A DNA stretch of 64,000 bases from NCBI GenBank assembly GCA_050117315.1, contig JASFMY010000020.1:1-64000 (forward strand). The letters are read 5' to 3'. Each line of letters begins with the position of its first letter. The first letter of the stretch is position 1. Under the pieces are notes generated by a model, which did no database searches, was not told where the DNA came from, and saw only the letters and a list, made by a program, of their open reading frames with translations. Origin of the DNA: JANQIV01 sp050117315 (lineage in GTDB: Bacteria; Bacteroidota; Ignavibacteria; Ignavibacteriales; Melioribacteraceae). A program made the translations under genes and the position numbers. Shown in pieces: positions 53,324-62,977 of the stretch.

Positions 53324-54792
53324 TGAAACAGTTAACTGAAATATTAAACCATGTGGAAGTGCAGAGCGTAATCGGCTCACCCGAAAGTTATGTAATTAAT
53401 AATATTTCTTTTGACTCAAGAAATGTAAACGATAATTCAATTTTCATCGCAATAAATGGATTTAAAGTTAACGGTCATGATTTTATTGGAGAAGTTATTA
53501 ATAAAGGAGTAAAGGCTATAGTTGTTCAGGAAGATAAATATCCTGATGAACTTTTTACAAACTCAAAATGTGTTAAAATTAAAGTCGGCAACAGCAGGAA
53601 AGCTTTAGCCCAGATATCCAACGCATATTATGACTTCCCGTCAAAGAAAATAAAATTGGCCGGAATAACCGGGACAAAGGGCAAAACAACAACTGCTTTT
53701 TTCATAAAGAATATTTTGGAATATGCAGGTTATAGGGTTGGATTGATCGGGACAATTGAAAATTATGTGGGCAATAAGATATACGGTACAAAACTTACAA
53801 CGCCTGAATCAAACTCTATCAATGAATTACTGAATGAAATGATAAACGAAGGCTGCACATATTGCGTAATGGAAGTTTCGTCCCACTCGCTGGAGTTGTT
53901 CAGGGTTCATGGGTTGGATTTTGATATGGGGATTTTTACAAATATAACTTCCGATCACATGGATTTTCATAAAAACTTTGAAAACTATAGGGATGCAAAA
54001 AAATTATTATTTGATAGTCTCAAAAAAGATGCCCACGCTGTTTTTAATTGTGATGATGAAAATAATCAACATTTAAGCAAAGATGCGGATGCTATGATTT
54101 CCTGTTACGGCAAAAGCCTTAAAGCGAACTACAAAATAGAAAATTTAAGTTATGACCTTAGCGGAACCAAATTTACAATCAGAATGAATGGCTCTGAATA
54201 TAAAATAAATATAAAATTGATAGGAGGCTTTAATGCATATAATGCCGCTGCTGCTTTTACTGCTTGTCATTTGTTCGGGATTGATACTGAAAAGATTGTT
54301 GAAGGATTGAACTCAACTCCACAGATACCGGGCAGATTCGAAGTAATAGGGTATAAATCTAAAAAAGTTATTATTGATTATTCGCATACTGCCGATAGTT
54401 TAAAGCAGGCTTTGATATCAATAAGAAATATTGTTAAGAACGATCACCCGGTGCATACCGTATTTGGTTGCGGCGGTGACCGCGACAAGTTGAAAAGACC
54501 TATTATGGGTGGCATTGCAGAGGAGTATAGCGATAAGATTTATGTTACTTCGGATAACCCCAGAACGGAAAATCCCTTTTCAATTATTGAAGATATTAAG
54601 AAGGGACTTAAAAGAAACGATCACCTTATTATCGAAAATAGAGAAGAAGCAATTAAAACAGCAATTAAAAACTCTGAAGACGATGCGGTTATTTTAATTG
54701 CAGGTAAAGGTCATGAAAACTACCAGGAAATTAATGGCATTAGAAGTTATTTCTCGGATAAAGATACGGCAATAAAATACCTGGAATCATGA
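53323..54792 (+). CDS. murE: UDP-MurNAc-tripeptide synthetase MurE
   Basis: A 489-residue Mur ligase adding the third stem residue. The ATP loop is GITGTKGKTTTAF (near residue 115); the centre has MEVSSHSLELFRVHGLDFD and NITSDHMDFHKNFENY; the C-terminal domain has DYSHTADSLKQAL and SDNPRTENP. The DNPR motif is the mark of meso-diaminopimelate-specific enzymes, so the peptidoglycan is predicted to be DAP type. The stop overlaps the murF start by four bases. Confidence 0.95.
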   Translation: MKQLTEILNHVEVQSVIGSPESYVINNISFDSRNVNDNSIFIAINGFKVNGHDFIGEVINKGVKAIVVQEDKYPDELFTNSKCVKIKVGNSRKALAQISNAYYDFPSKKIKLAGITGTKGKTTTAFFIKNILEYAGYRVGLIGTIENYVGNKIYGTKLTTPESNSINELLNEMINEGCTYCVMEVSSHSLELFRVHGLDFDMGIFTNITSDHMDFHKNFENYRDAKKLLFDSLKKDAHAVFNCDDENNQHLSKDADAMISCYGKSLKANYKIENLSYDLSGTKFTIRMNGSEYKINIKLIGGFNAYNAAAAFTACHLFGIDTEKIVEGLNSTPQIPGRFEVIGYKSKKVIIDYSHTADSLKQALISIRNIVKNDHPVHTVFGCGGDRDKLKRPIMGGIAEEYSDKIYVTSDNPRTENPFSIIEDIKKGLKRNDHLIIENREEAIKTAIKNSEDDAVILIAGKGHENYQEINGIRSYFSDKDTAIKYLES

Positions 54793-56177
54793 GACAAAAG
54801 AAATTTACTATAGAGGACTTATTTAATATACCGAGCGCGGTAATTTATAACCCGGATGGTTATAAGTCAACCGCCAAGGTATTTATTGATTCCAGGAAAG
54901 TAACAAAGGATTCAATTTTTGTAGCAATACGCGGCAGAAAATTTAACGGGCATGATTTTGTTAAAGATGCAGTAAACAAAGGAGCGGCAACAGTTATTAT
55001 TCAAAGGAATAAATTAAAAGAATTTGACGACGTTGATTGCACTATTATAACTGTTCAAAACACTGTTAAAGCTTACGCAGAATTAGCAAAAATTTGGAGA
55101 AGAAAAAATAAATACAAGGTTGTTTCTATAACAGGTAGTGCAGGTAAAACAACTACAAAAGAAATGATTGCAGATATACTTTCGGAAAAATATAAAGTAG
55201 TGAAATCTGTTGCCAACAATAATAATCATATCGGTGTACCATTAACAATTTTATCGGCAACCGGTAAACATGAAATTTTGGTTTTAGAGCACGGTACAAA
55301 TCATTTTAACGAGATTGATTTTACGGCAAAAATTGCTGAGCCGGACTTAGCGCTAATAACTAATGTTGGAGATTCCCATTTAGAATATTTAATAGATAGG
55401 GAAGGAGTTTACAAAGAGAAGTCGGCGTTGTTCGGCGAAGCCTTAAAAAATTCCGGCAAAATAATAATCAACAATAATGATGAGATTATTAAGGGAAACA
55501 CTAAAGGGATAACAAACAAAGTCTCTTTCGGTTTCAAAGTAAAAGCGGATTACAAAGGTAAGGTAAAAGGCTATAACAAATACGGTCAACCTGTTGTTGG
55601 TATTGAAAGTAAAAAAATGAAATTGAAAGAAGAGATTCCTCTGCTGGGTTTGGCAAATGCTAAAAATTTTCTTTCTGCAGTAGCCGTTTCAAAGGAAGCG
55701 GGTATTTCAAAAAAGCATATAAAGGAAGCAGTAAAGAAATTTAAACCCGTTAAAGGAAGACTGGATTATATAAAGAACAAAAGTTTTATGCTGATAGATG
55801 ACACATATAACGCAAGTCCGGATTCAATGAAAAGCGCAATTGAAGTGCTGAACAACATTTCTGCGTACAGCAAGAAAATACTGATTGCAGGCGACATGTT
55901 TGAGCTTGGTAAAAATTCGGAGCAACTGCATAAATCATTATTACCGGAAATCCTTAACAGCAGCATAACTGGGTTTTATTCGATAGGTGAAAAAATGTCT
56001 GCTCTTTGTAACGAGTTTATAAACAAAGGATTCAACGCAAAGCATTTCAGGCAAAGAAAGAGAATGATACAATTGGTAGAGTCAATAGACTTGAACGATG
56101 TTGTGGTTTTGGTAAAAGGTTCAAGAGGAATGGAAATGGATGAATTTATAAACGTGATTAAAGAGAGAGTTAAATAA
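54789..56177 (+). CDS. murF: UDP-MurNAc-tripeptide:D-Ala-D-Ala ligase MurF
   Basis: A 462-residue Mur ligase that attaches D-Ala-D-Ala. It shows an N-terminal FIDSRKVTKDSIFVAIRGRKFNGHDF, ATP loop SITGSAGKTTTKEM, VLEHGTNHFNEI, NVGDSHLEYL, and a C-terminal DDTYNASPDSMKSAIEVL and LIAGDMFELG. Overlaps murE by ATGA; mraY starts on the base after its stop. Confidence 0.95.
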   Translation: MRQKKFTIEDLFNIPSAVIYNPDGYKSTAKVFIDSRKVTKDSIFVAIRGRKFNGHDFVKDAVNKGAATVIIQRNKLKEFDDVDCTIITVQNTVKAYAELAKIWRRKNKYKVVSITGSAGKTTTKEMIADILSEKYKVVKSVANNNNHIGVPLTILSATGKHEILVLEHGTNHFNEIDFTAKIAEPDLALITNVGDSHLEYLIDREGVYKEKSALFGEALKNSGKIIINNNDEIIKGNTKGITNKVSFGFKVKADYKGKVKGYNKYGQPVVGIESKKMKLKEEIPLLGLANAKNFLSAVAVSKEAGISKKHIKEAVKKFKPVKGRLDYIKNKSFMLIDDTYNASPDSMKSAIEVLNNISAYSKKILIAGDMFELGKNSEQLHKSLLPEILNSSITGFYSIGEKMSALCNEFINKGFNAKHFRQRKRMIQLVESIDLNDVVVLVKGSRGMEMDEFINVIKERVK

Positions 56178-57287
56178 ATGCTTTATTTCTTGTTTGATTA
56201 TATAGAAAAAGTTTTTAATCCGCCGGGATTTGGGATGTTCAAATTTCTATCGTTCCGATCAATGCTGGCTGCTATTACTTCCCTGGTGCTTGCGTTTTAT
56301 ATTGGCCCGAAGTTGATTGATTACTTGAGAAAATTACAGATTGGTGAAACAATCAGGGAAGAAGGCCCCAAATCCCATTTCTCCAAAGCAGGCACACCCA
56401 CTATGGGCGGAGTTATAATAATTTTTTCGGTAATAATTCCCGTACTTCTTTGGAGTGATATTCAAAGCGTTTATATAATTCTTGTTCTGGTAGGTACCGT
56501 CTGGTTAAGTATTGTCGGGTTCATTGATGATTATTTAAAAGTTGTTAAAAAATATTCACAAGGATTGATAGCAAAGTATAAACTGCTCGGGCAAGTGCTG
56601 GTTGGGTTACTCGTAGGCGGAGCAATTTATTTTATGCCTGAGTTTCAGCCATACGCTACCGAAACTACTTTGCCGTTTTTTAAGAATTTGAATTTCGATT
56701 TTTCTTATTTCTATATTCCTGCTGTTGTATTCATAATTACAGCTACCTCCAACGCAGTTAATTTAACGGACGGATTAGACGGTCTTGCAATCGGTACGAT
56801 GACTGTTGTTATGCTTGCACTTGCTGTTATGAGTTATGTTTCCGGGAATGTAATCTACTCCAATTACTTGAATATAATGTACCTCCCGGGGTCCGGTGAG
56901 TTAACTGTTTTTATTGCCGCTTTAATTGGTGCAGGGTTAGGCTTCCTGTGGTTTAACTTCTACCCTGCACAAATTTTTATGGGAGATACAGGATCGCTTG
57001 CCCTTGGCGGCGCTTTCGGCATAATGGCAATATTAATCAAAAAAGAATTGCTCATACCGATTCTGGGAGGAATATATTTTTTAGAAACTGTATCCGTAAT
57101 AATCCAGAGGCTTTATTTTAAATACACGAAGAGAAAATACGGAGAAGGAAAAAGGGTATTTAAGATGGCTCCCATCCACCATCACTTTGAATTGATGGGA
57201 TGGCAGGAGCCGAAGATAGTTATCAGGTTTTATATAGTTACAATAATACTGGCAATAATAAGCATGGCTTCGTTCAAAATTAGATAA
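56178..57287 (+). CDS. mraY: Phospho-MurNAc-pentapeptide transferase MraY
   Basis: A 369-residue inner-membrane enzyme with about ten helices that makes lipid I from UDP-MurNAc-pentapeptide and undecaprenyl phosphate. Conserved segments: SHFSKAGTPTMGGVIII, GFIDDYLKVVKKYSQGL, ATSNAVNLTDGLDGLAIG (catalytic Asp residues), NFYPAQIFMGDTGSLALGG, and APIHHHFELMGWQEPKIVIRF. The N-terminus LFDYIEKVFNPPG is typical. It shares one base with the murD start. Confidence 0.96.
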   Translation: MLYFLFDYIEKVFNPPGFGMFKFLSFRSMLAAITSLVLAFYIGPKLIDYLRKLQIGETIREEGPKSHFSKAGTPTMGGVIIIFSVIIPVLLWSDIQSVYIILVLVGTVWLSIVGFIDDYLKVVKKYSQGLIAKYKLLGQVLVGLLVGGAIYFMPEFQPYATETTLPFFKNLNFDFSYFYIPAVVFIITATSNAVNLTDGLDGLAIGTMTVVMLALAVMSYVSGNVIYSNYLNIMYLPGSGELTVFIAALIGAGLGFLWFNFYPAQIFMGDTGSLALGGAFGIMAILIKKELLIPILGGIYFLETVSVIIQRLYFKYTKRKYGEGKRVFKMAPIHHHFELMGWQEPKIVIRFYIVTIILAIISMASFKIR

Positions 57288-58618
57288 TGAATTTAGAAAA
57301 CAAAAATATTGCAATAATAGGCGCAGTAAGAAGCGGGATAGGCGCGGCTAAATTAGCCGTTAGAGTCGGCGCGGTTCCGTTTGTAAGTGATTTTTCATCT
57401 TCGGATAAATTAAAAGATAATTTAAAGATACTTGATGAACTTTCAATTGAATATGAAACCGGCGGTCACAGTGAAAGAGTACTTGATTGTGATTTGATAG
57501 TTACAAGCCCCGGTGTTCCTTCCGATTCCGAAATATTAGAAAAAGCCGCTGAAAAAAATATAAAGGTTGTCAGCGAACTTGAATTTGCGTCGTGGTTCTG
57601 TAAAGGAAAAATTATTGCTATTACAGGTACAAACGGGAAAACAACAACAACAAAACTTGCAGAGCATGTTTTAAAAATTGCCGGGTTAAAAGCTTATTCC
57701 GCCGGCAATATCGGTTATGCTTTCTCCGAAATTGCTCAGGATATAAAAGAGAACGAATATGTTGTGCTGGAAGTATCGAGTTTCCAGCTTGACTTCATTG
57801 ATAAATTCAAACCTATGATATCGGTAATATTGAACATTACTCCCGATCACCTGGATAGGTATGAAAATAAAATTCAACAATATATTGAATCAAAATTAAG
57901 AATTTATGAAAACCAAACCGGCGAAGACTTTTTAATTATTAATGGTGCGGATAATTATCTGAAAGAAAATGTTAAGAATTACAAATCAAATAAAATAACA
58001 TTCTCTTTGAATGATGAAGGTACTGATGCACACATAAAAGGAAACAGTTTTATTTACGGAAAAGAAGATGTAACCGGCATTGATGCATTAAATATAAAAG
58101 GCGAACACAATCAATTAAACGCTTTGTCTGTTATTGCAATTGCAAAAATTATCGGTATCAATAATGCAAAAATAAAGGAAGCCTTTCAAACATTTCAAGC
58201 AGTTGAACACAGGCTTGAATTTGTCCGTGAATTTAACGGGATAAAATATTATAACGATTCAAAGGCTACCAACGTAGACTCCGTTTGGTACGCTTTAAGA
58301 AGTTTTACCGAACCGTTGATACTAATTTTAGGGGGTAAAGATAAAGGCAACGATTACAATCAAATTAAAAGTTTGGTTAAAGAGAAAGTGAAACTTATAT
58401 ACGCAATCGGTTCATCTTCTCAAAAAGTTTATGAATTCTTTAAAGAAACAGTAAGCGTAAAAATTAAAGAAAAACTTGAAGAATGCGTTGCATCATCAAC
58501 TGAAGATGCCGAAAAGGGAGATGTAGTTTTGCTTTCACCAGCATGTGCAAGCTTTGACATGTTTGACAGTTACGAACACCGCGGTAAAGTATTTAAGGAA
58601 GCGGTATTAAAACTCTAA
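57287..58618 (+). CDS. murD: UDP-MurNAc-L-Ala:D-Glu ligase MurD
   Basis: A 443-residue Mur ligase adding D-Glu. N-terminal Rossmann domain (NIAIIGAVRSGIGAAKLAV), VTSPGVPSD, ATP loop AITGTNGKTTTTKL (near residue 112), VSSFQLD, NITPDHLDRY, EHRLEFVREFNGIKYYNDSKATN, ILGGKDKGNDY, and LSPACASFDMFDSYEHRG near the end. Overlaps ftsW by one base. Confidence 0.95.
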   Translation: MNLENKNIAIIGAVRSGIGAAKLAVRVGAVPFVSDFSSSDKLKDNLKILDELSIEYETGGHSERVLDCDLIVTSPGVPSDSEILEKAAEKNIKVVSELEFASWFCKGKIIAITGTNGKTTTTKLAEHVLKIAGLKAYSAGNIGYAFSEIAQDIKENEYVVLEVSSFQLDFIDKFKPMISVILNITPDHLDRYENKIQQYIESKLRIYENQTGEDFLIINGADNYLKENVKNYKSNKITFSLNDEGTDAHIKGNSFIYGKEDVTGIDALNIKGEHNQLNALSVIAIAKIIGINNAKIKEAFQTFQAVEHRLEFVREFNGIKYYNDSKATNVDSVWYALRSFTEPLILILGGKDKGNDYNQIKSLVKEKVKLIYAIGSSSQKVYEFFKETVSVKIKEKLEECVASSTEDAEKGDVVLLSPACASFDMFDSYEHRGKVFKEAVLKL

Positions 58619-59724
58619 TGAAAACTTTAATAAAAATATTACTCTTTTGCGTTATATACCTTATGATATTCGGCGCAATGATGGTGCTTTCGGCAAGCGG
58701 AACATACAGTGCTATTAAATTCAACAGCATATACTTTTTATTCAAATCGCATTTGTGGAAAGTAATTGTTGCTATAGGCGTATTGATTATTACATCAATT
58801 GTTCCTTATGATAATTATAAACAATTCAGTAAGTATATGCTTTTAGGTGTGCTCTTGCTGTTGATAATAACTTTGTTTGCTCCCGAAATAAAAGGCGCAT
58901 CAAGATGGATTGATTTCGGCATCTTCAAATTTCAACCTTCGGAGCTTGCTAAGATAGTTCTTATCATTCACCTGGCTTTTATGATTGAACGCAAAGGTGA
59001 AGATATACAGAATTTAAAGAACGGTTTTGCTTACCCGATGATCTGGGTATTTCTTATAGCGGGATTGATATTGGTTCAACCCAATGTTAGTACAAGTATG
59101 ATAATTGTGGCAATTTCATTAATGCTGTTATACGTAGGCGGTGCAAACCTTAAACACATACTCGGAGTTGTAGGGTCTGCAGGTGCTTTCGCGGTAATAG
59201 GAATAATGATGTTTTCTCATTCAAGGTCGCGGGTATTTTCTTTTATTGAAAGTTTGATTAACGGAACAGACGTAAACTTGCAGGTAAAGCAGGCAAAAAT
59301 AGCTTTGGGCAGCGGCGGCTTTCTCGGGGTGGGATTAGGCCACAGCAGGCAGAGCGATTTGTTTCTTCCAGAGCCGTTCGGAGATTTCATCTTTTCGATT
59401 CTCGGAGAAGAGACGGGTTTTATCGGAACCTTGTTGGTTCTGCTTACGTACCTGGCAATATTTACAATCGGTTTAATAATAGCGTTAAAAGCAAATGATA
59501 AATTCGGCAGGTTACTTGCCTTTGGAATTTCATTTAACATTGCTATTGCGGCCTTTATTAATGCAGCGGTTGTTACGGGCATTTTCCCTACCACCGGTAT
59601 AACACTGCCGTTTATAAGTTTCGGGGGAACATCTATCATAATATTTGCAGTGTCGGTGGGAATATTGACAAACATTGGTTTACAGATAATTAGAAATAAA
59701 GAGTTAAAATTAGCACAGGTATGA
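58618..59724 (+). CDS. ftsW: FtsW-type peptidoglycan glycosyltransferase (SEDS family)
   Basis: A 368-residue inner-membrane protein with about ten helices, partner of FtsI in septal synthesis. SEDS marks: VLSASGTYSA, GASRWIDFGIFKFQPSELAKI, LVQPNVSTSMI, KIALGSGGFLGVGLGHSRQSDLFLPEPFGDFIFSILGEETGF, and TGITLPFISFGGTSII, several of which sit around the catalytic Asp region. Slightly short at both ends but complete. Overlaps murG by four bases. Confidence 0.93.
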   Translation: MKTLIKILLFCVIYLMIFGAMMVLSASGTYSAIKFNSIYFLFKSHLWKVIVAIGVLIITSIVPYDNYKQFSKYMLLGVLLLLIITLFAPEIKGASRWIDFGIFKFQPSELAKIVLIIHLAFMIERKGEDIQNLKNGFAYPMIWVFLIAGLILVQPNVSTSMIIVAISLMLLYVGGANLKHILGVVGSAGAFAVIGIMMFSHSRSRVFSFIESLINGTDVNLQVKQAKIALGSGGFLGVGLGHSRQSDLFLPEPFGDFIFSILGEETGFIGTLLVLLTYLAIFTIGLIIALKANDKFGRLLAFGISFNIAIAAFINAAVVTGIFPTTGITLPFISFGGTSIIIFAVSVGILTNIGLQIIRNKELKLAQV

Positions 59725-60821
59725 AAACAAGAACTCCATACAGGTTTGTAATAGGCAGCGGCGGTACAGGCGGTCACTTATACCCGGCTATTGCAGTTGT
59801 TGAACAAATCAGAAATATAAAAGCCGATGCTGAGTTTTTGTTTGTCGGTACCAAAGATAAAATTGAATCACGTGTAGTTCCCGACCTCGGGTACAAGTTT
59901 AAAACAATTTGGATAAGCGGTTTTGCAAGAAAGATAACGTTAAAAAATATTTTGTTCCCCTTAAAACTGCTGGTTTCTTTGATTCAGTCGTTTTTTATAA
60001 ATATGGTTTTTAAACCGAGAGTTGCAATAGGGTGCGGAGCTTATGTCTCCGGGCCGGTTGTCTGGACGGCGGATGCGCTTGGAGCTAAGATTTTATTAAT
60101 GGAACAGAATAGTTTTCCCGGTATTACAAACAGGCTTCTGGAAAAGAATGCAGATGAAATTCATTTGAGCTTTGAAGAATCAAAAAAATACTTTCGCTTT
60201 AAGGATAAGCTGAGAGTAACGGGTAACCCTGTGCGAATAAATTTGAAATTAAAAAATAAAGAGGAATCGAAGTTACGATTCGGTTTGGATAAAAGTAAAA
60301 AAACATTGTTAATACTCGGCGGAAGCCTTGGTGCGGGTTCAATTAACAAAGCTGTAAAAGAAAATCTTGAAGTGATAATTAAAAATGATATCCAGGTTAT
60401 CTGGCAAACCGGCAAAGAGTATTACAATGAATACAAAGATTATGAATCGGATAAGATAAAAGTTAATGCCTTTATTGATGATATGTCCTCTGCATATTCA
60501 GCGGCAGATTTAGTTATTGCACGGGCAGGGGCAACAACAATTGCGGAAGTTTCTTTTCTGGGATTAGCCGTGGTCTTTGTGCCGTCAAAAAATGTTGCTG
60601 AAAATCATCAATATAAAAATGCAAAAACCATAGTTGGTAATGATGCTGCCTTGATGATAAAGGATAACGACCTGGAAAAAGATTTTATGGAAGTAACGTT
60701 AAAAACAATCAACGATGAAAATAAAATTCCTTTGTTAAAAGAAAACATTAAAAAATTTTCAAAACCCGATGCGGCAAGGATTATTGCTGAAAGAGCTATA
60801 AGCCTTGCAGAGTTAAATTAA
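59721..60821 (+). CDS. murG: UDP-GlcNAc:lipid I GlcNAc transferase MurG
   Basis: A 366-residue GT28 enzyme that makes lipid II at the inner face of the membrane. Conserved loops: GSGGTGGHLYPAIAV (N-terminal), FVGTKDKIESRVVPDLGY, IGCGAYVSGPVVW, EQNSFPGITNRLL, VTGNPVR, GGSLGAGSINKAV, ARAGATTIAEVSFLGLAVVFVPSKNVAENHQ. The neighbour murC starts 16 bases after its stop, the largest gap within this operon. Confidence 0.95.
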   Translation: MKTRTPYRFVIGSGGTGGHLYPAIAVVEQIRNIKADAEFLFVGTKDKIESRVVPDLGYKFKTIWISGFARKITLKNILFPLKLLVSLIQSFFINMVFKPRVAIGCGAYVSGPVVWTADALGAKILLMEQNSFPGITNRLLEKNADEIHLSFEESKKYFRFKDKLRVTGNPVRINLKLKNKEESKLRFGLDKSKKTLLILGGSLGAGSINKAVKENLEVIIKNDIQVIWQTGKEYYNEYKDYESDKIKVNAFIDDMSSAYSAADLVIARAGATTIAEVSFLGLAVVFVPSKNVAENHQYKNAKTIVGNDAALMIKDNDLEKDFMEVTLKTINDENKIPLLKENIKKFSKPDAARIIAERAISLAELN

Positions 60822-60837
60822 CCGGAGCGGATTTAGG

Positions 60838-62211
60838 ATGATTCAAACGTTTATAAAGAAAATACATTTTGTTGGTATCGGCGGGATAGGAATGAGCGGT
60901 ATTGCTGAAATACTTCACAGCAGGGGGTTTAAGATTTCCGGTTCTGATCAGAACAAAACAGAAATTACGGAAAGATTGGCAAGCCTTGGAATGGAAATCA
61001 GTTTCGGGCATGATCCTAAAAATGTTAAGGACGCGGATGTTTTGGTGTACTCATCTGCAGTTAAGATAGATAATCCCGAGGTAAAGGAAGCTTTAGATAA
61101 AAAGATACCTGTTATAAAAAGATCCGAAATGCTTGCCGAGACAATGCGCATGAAATACGGAATAGGTATTGCAGGAACACATGGTAAAACAACAACCACG
61201 TCTATGGTTGGGTTAGTTCTGACAGAGGGCGGAATTGACCCGACTATTATTGTCGGCGGAAAATTAAGCGGATTAGGCGGAACCAATGCCAGGCTGGGTC
61301 GTGGCGATTATATAGTTGTTGAAGCCGATGAATTCGATAGAACGTTTTTAAAGTTAACACCGAGTATTGCGGCAATAACAACACTTGAATCGGAACACCT
61401 TGATACTTACAAAGATTTGGATGACTTAAAAACTGCATTCACGGAATTCGCAAACAAAGTTCCGTTTTACGGTTTTAATGTAATCTGTTTGGATGAACCT
61501 GCTTTGCAGGAAATTATTCCGCACTTGAATAAAAAAGTTATTACTTACGGACTAACTGCCAATGCAGATGTTAAAGCGATTGATATAACTTACGACAAGT
61601 ATAAAAGTAATTTTACAGTTGTTTATAACGGCAAAGAATTGGGTCCCGTTACTTTAAATATTCCCGGTGTACACAATGTGAAAAATTCTTTAGTGGCTTT
61701 GACTATAGGTATTGAGTTAGGATTGGAGTTTGAGCAGATAAAAAAATCTTTGGCAGCATTCTCCGGGGTTTACAGAAGGTTTGAAACCAAGTACAACAAA
61801 GACATACTGGTTATTGACGATTATGCACATCATCCCACTGAAACAAACGCAACGCTATTGGGAATAAGATCGGGATGGAAAAGAAGATTGGTAGCCGTGT
61901 TTCAGCCCCATCTTTATTCGAGGACTAAAGATTTTTATGTTGAATTCGGCAGGTCGTTTTTAAACTCGGATGTTTTTATCTGTACCGATGTTTACCCCGC
62001 AAGGGAAGAACCAATTGAAGGAGTCTCGGGAGAATTGATTGCAGACATAGCGAAAAAGTACGGTCATAAAAATGTTATTTACGAACCGGATAAAAATAAA
62101 GTTCCTGAACTTTTAAAAAGTATTTATAAAAAAGATGATATAGTAGTAACAATGGGAGCCGGCGATATCTGGAAATTCGGCGAAAAATTTGTTGATCTAA
62201 TTTCAAAATAA
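60838..62211 (+). CDS. murC: UDP-MurNAc:L-Ala ligase MurC
   Basis: A 457-residue Mur ligase adding the first stem residue. N-terminal HFVGIGGIGMSGIAEILHSRGF, ATP loop GIAGTHGKTTTTSMVG (near residue 107), EADEFDRTFLKLTP, ESEHLDTYKD, RRFETKYNKDILVIDDYAHHPTE, AVFQPHLYSRTKDF, TDVYPAREEPIEGVSG, MGAGDIWK. All family blocks are present. GGAGCGGATTTAGG precedes the ATG. No murB or ddl gene lies between it and ftsQ. Confidence 0.96.
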   Translation: MIQTFIKKIHFVGIGGIGMSGIAEILHSRGFKISGSDQNKTEITERLASLGMEISFGHDPKNVKDADVLVYSSAVKIDNPEVKEALDKKIPVIKRSEMLAETMRMKYGIGIAGTHGKTTTTSMVGLVLTEGGIDPTIIVGGKLSGLGGTNARLGRGDYIVVEADEFDRTFLKLTPSIAAITTLESEHLDTYKDLDDLKTAFTEFANKVPFYGFNVICLDEPALQEIIPHLNKKVITYGLTANADVKAIDITYDKYKSNFTVVYNGKELGPVTLNIPGVHNVKNSLVALTIGIELGLEFEQIKKSLAAFSGVYRRFETKYNKDILVIDDYAHHPTETNATLLGIRSGWKRRLVAVFQPHLYSRTKDFYVEFGRSFLNSDVFICTDVYPAREEPIEGVSGELIADIAKKYGHKNVIYEPDKNKVPELLKSIYKKDDIVVTMGAGDIWKFGEKFVDLISK

Positions 62212-62212
62212 A

Positions 62213-62977
62213 ATGAACGACGCAGTAAGAAAACAGGGCATATTACTTTTATTATTTATTACCGCAGGAATATTTTTCCTCGCGTTTAGTATAAATAATA
62301 TATCTGAAAATAAGATCGAAATAATTGAGCTTAACGGCGACAGTTATTTATCAAAAGACCTGTATTTCAGATTCGCCGGGTTGGATAAGAAAGAAAGTTA
62401 TCCCAGTTTGAATCTGGCAATAATTAAAGACAGAATTGAAAAACATCCTTATGTTGAAAAAGCATATATAAAAAATGAAAAAAGCAAAGTTGTAATTGAA
62501 ATTGAAGAGAAGGAAGTTGACGCCGTAGTTTACAGTCGTGATAAAGCATACTTAATAACCAATAAAAACAAGCTGCTTCCTTTACTTCAGTATACTGAAA
62601 ACATAAACTTCCCTGTAATTAAAAATCCGGATGTAGACAAAGACGGAGGACTGGATATTAAAAATGAAGACTTGTTAACCGCCTTAAAAATCATTAAAGC
62701 AATTCAATTTGCAAATCCCGCAATGTTTGAAGATTTGTCGGAAATTGATTTAAGATACGGGAAAGATATTGTTGCTTATTTTACTTCGCTAAACTATCCC
62801 GTCGTACTGGGCAGGCATAATGAAATTAAAAAAATTCTTTACTTCGACTCATTCTGGAGTATGGTTAAAGGCAACAGTGCAAATGATATGATTAGCTATG
62901 CAGACTTAAGATACAATAAACAATTAATTGTCGGATTAATAAATTCAGGTACCTCAAACGGGAATAAGGAGATATGA
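62213..62977 (+). CDS. ftsQ: FtsQ-like cell-division protein
   Basis: A 254-residue bitopic protein in the normal ftsQ position. A membrane helix at about 9-29 (GILLLLFITAGIFFLAFSIN) is followed by a POTRA-like domain (IIELNGDSYLSKDLYFRFAG, PSLNLAIIKDRIEKHPYVEKAYIKNEKSKVVIEIEEKEVDAVV). FtsQ links early and late division proteins. It starts one base after the murC stop and overlaps ftsA by four bases. Confidence 0.88.
   Translation: MNDAVRKQGILLLLFITAGIFFLAFSINNISENKIEIIELNGDSYLSKDLYFRFAGLDKKESYPSLNLAIIKDRIEKHPYVEKAYIKNEKSKVVIEIEEKEVDAVVYSRDKAYLITNKNKLLPLLQYTENINFPVIKNPDVDKDGGLDIKNEDLLTALKIIKAIQFANPAMFEDLSEIDLRYGKDIVAYFTSLNYPVVLGRHNEIKKILYFDSFWSMVKGNSANDMISYADLRYNKQLIVGLINSGTSNGNKEI

Noticed and set aside
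59217..59777. 186-codon minus-strand ORF
   Set aside because: Complete shadow of ftsW and the murG start.
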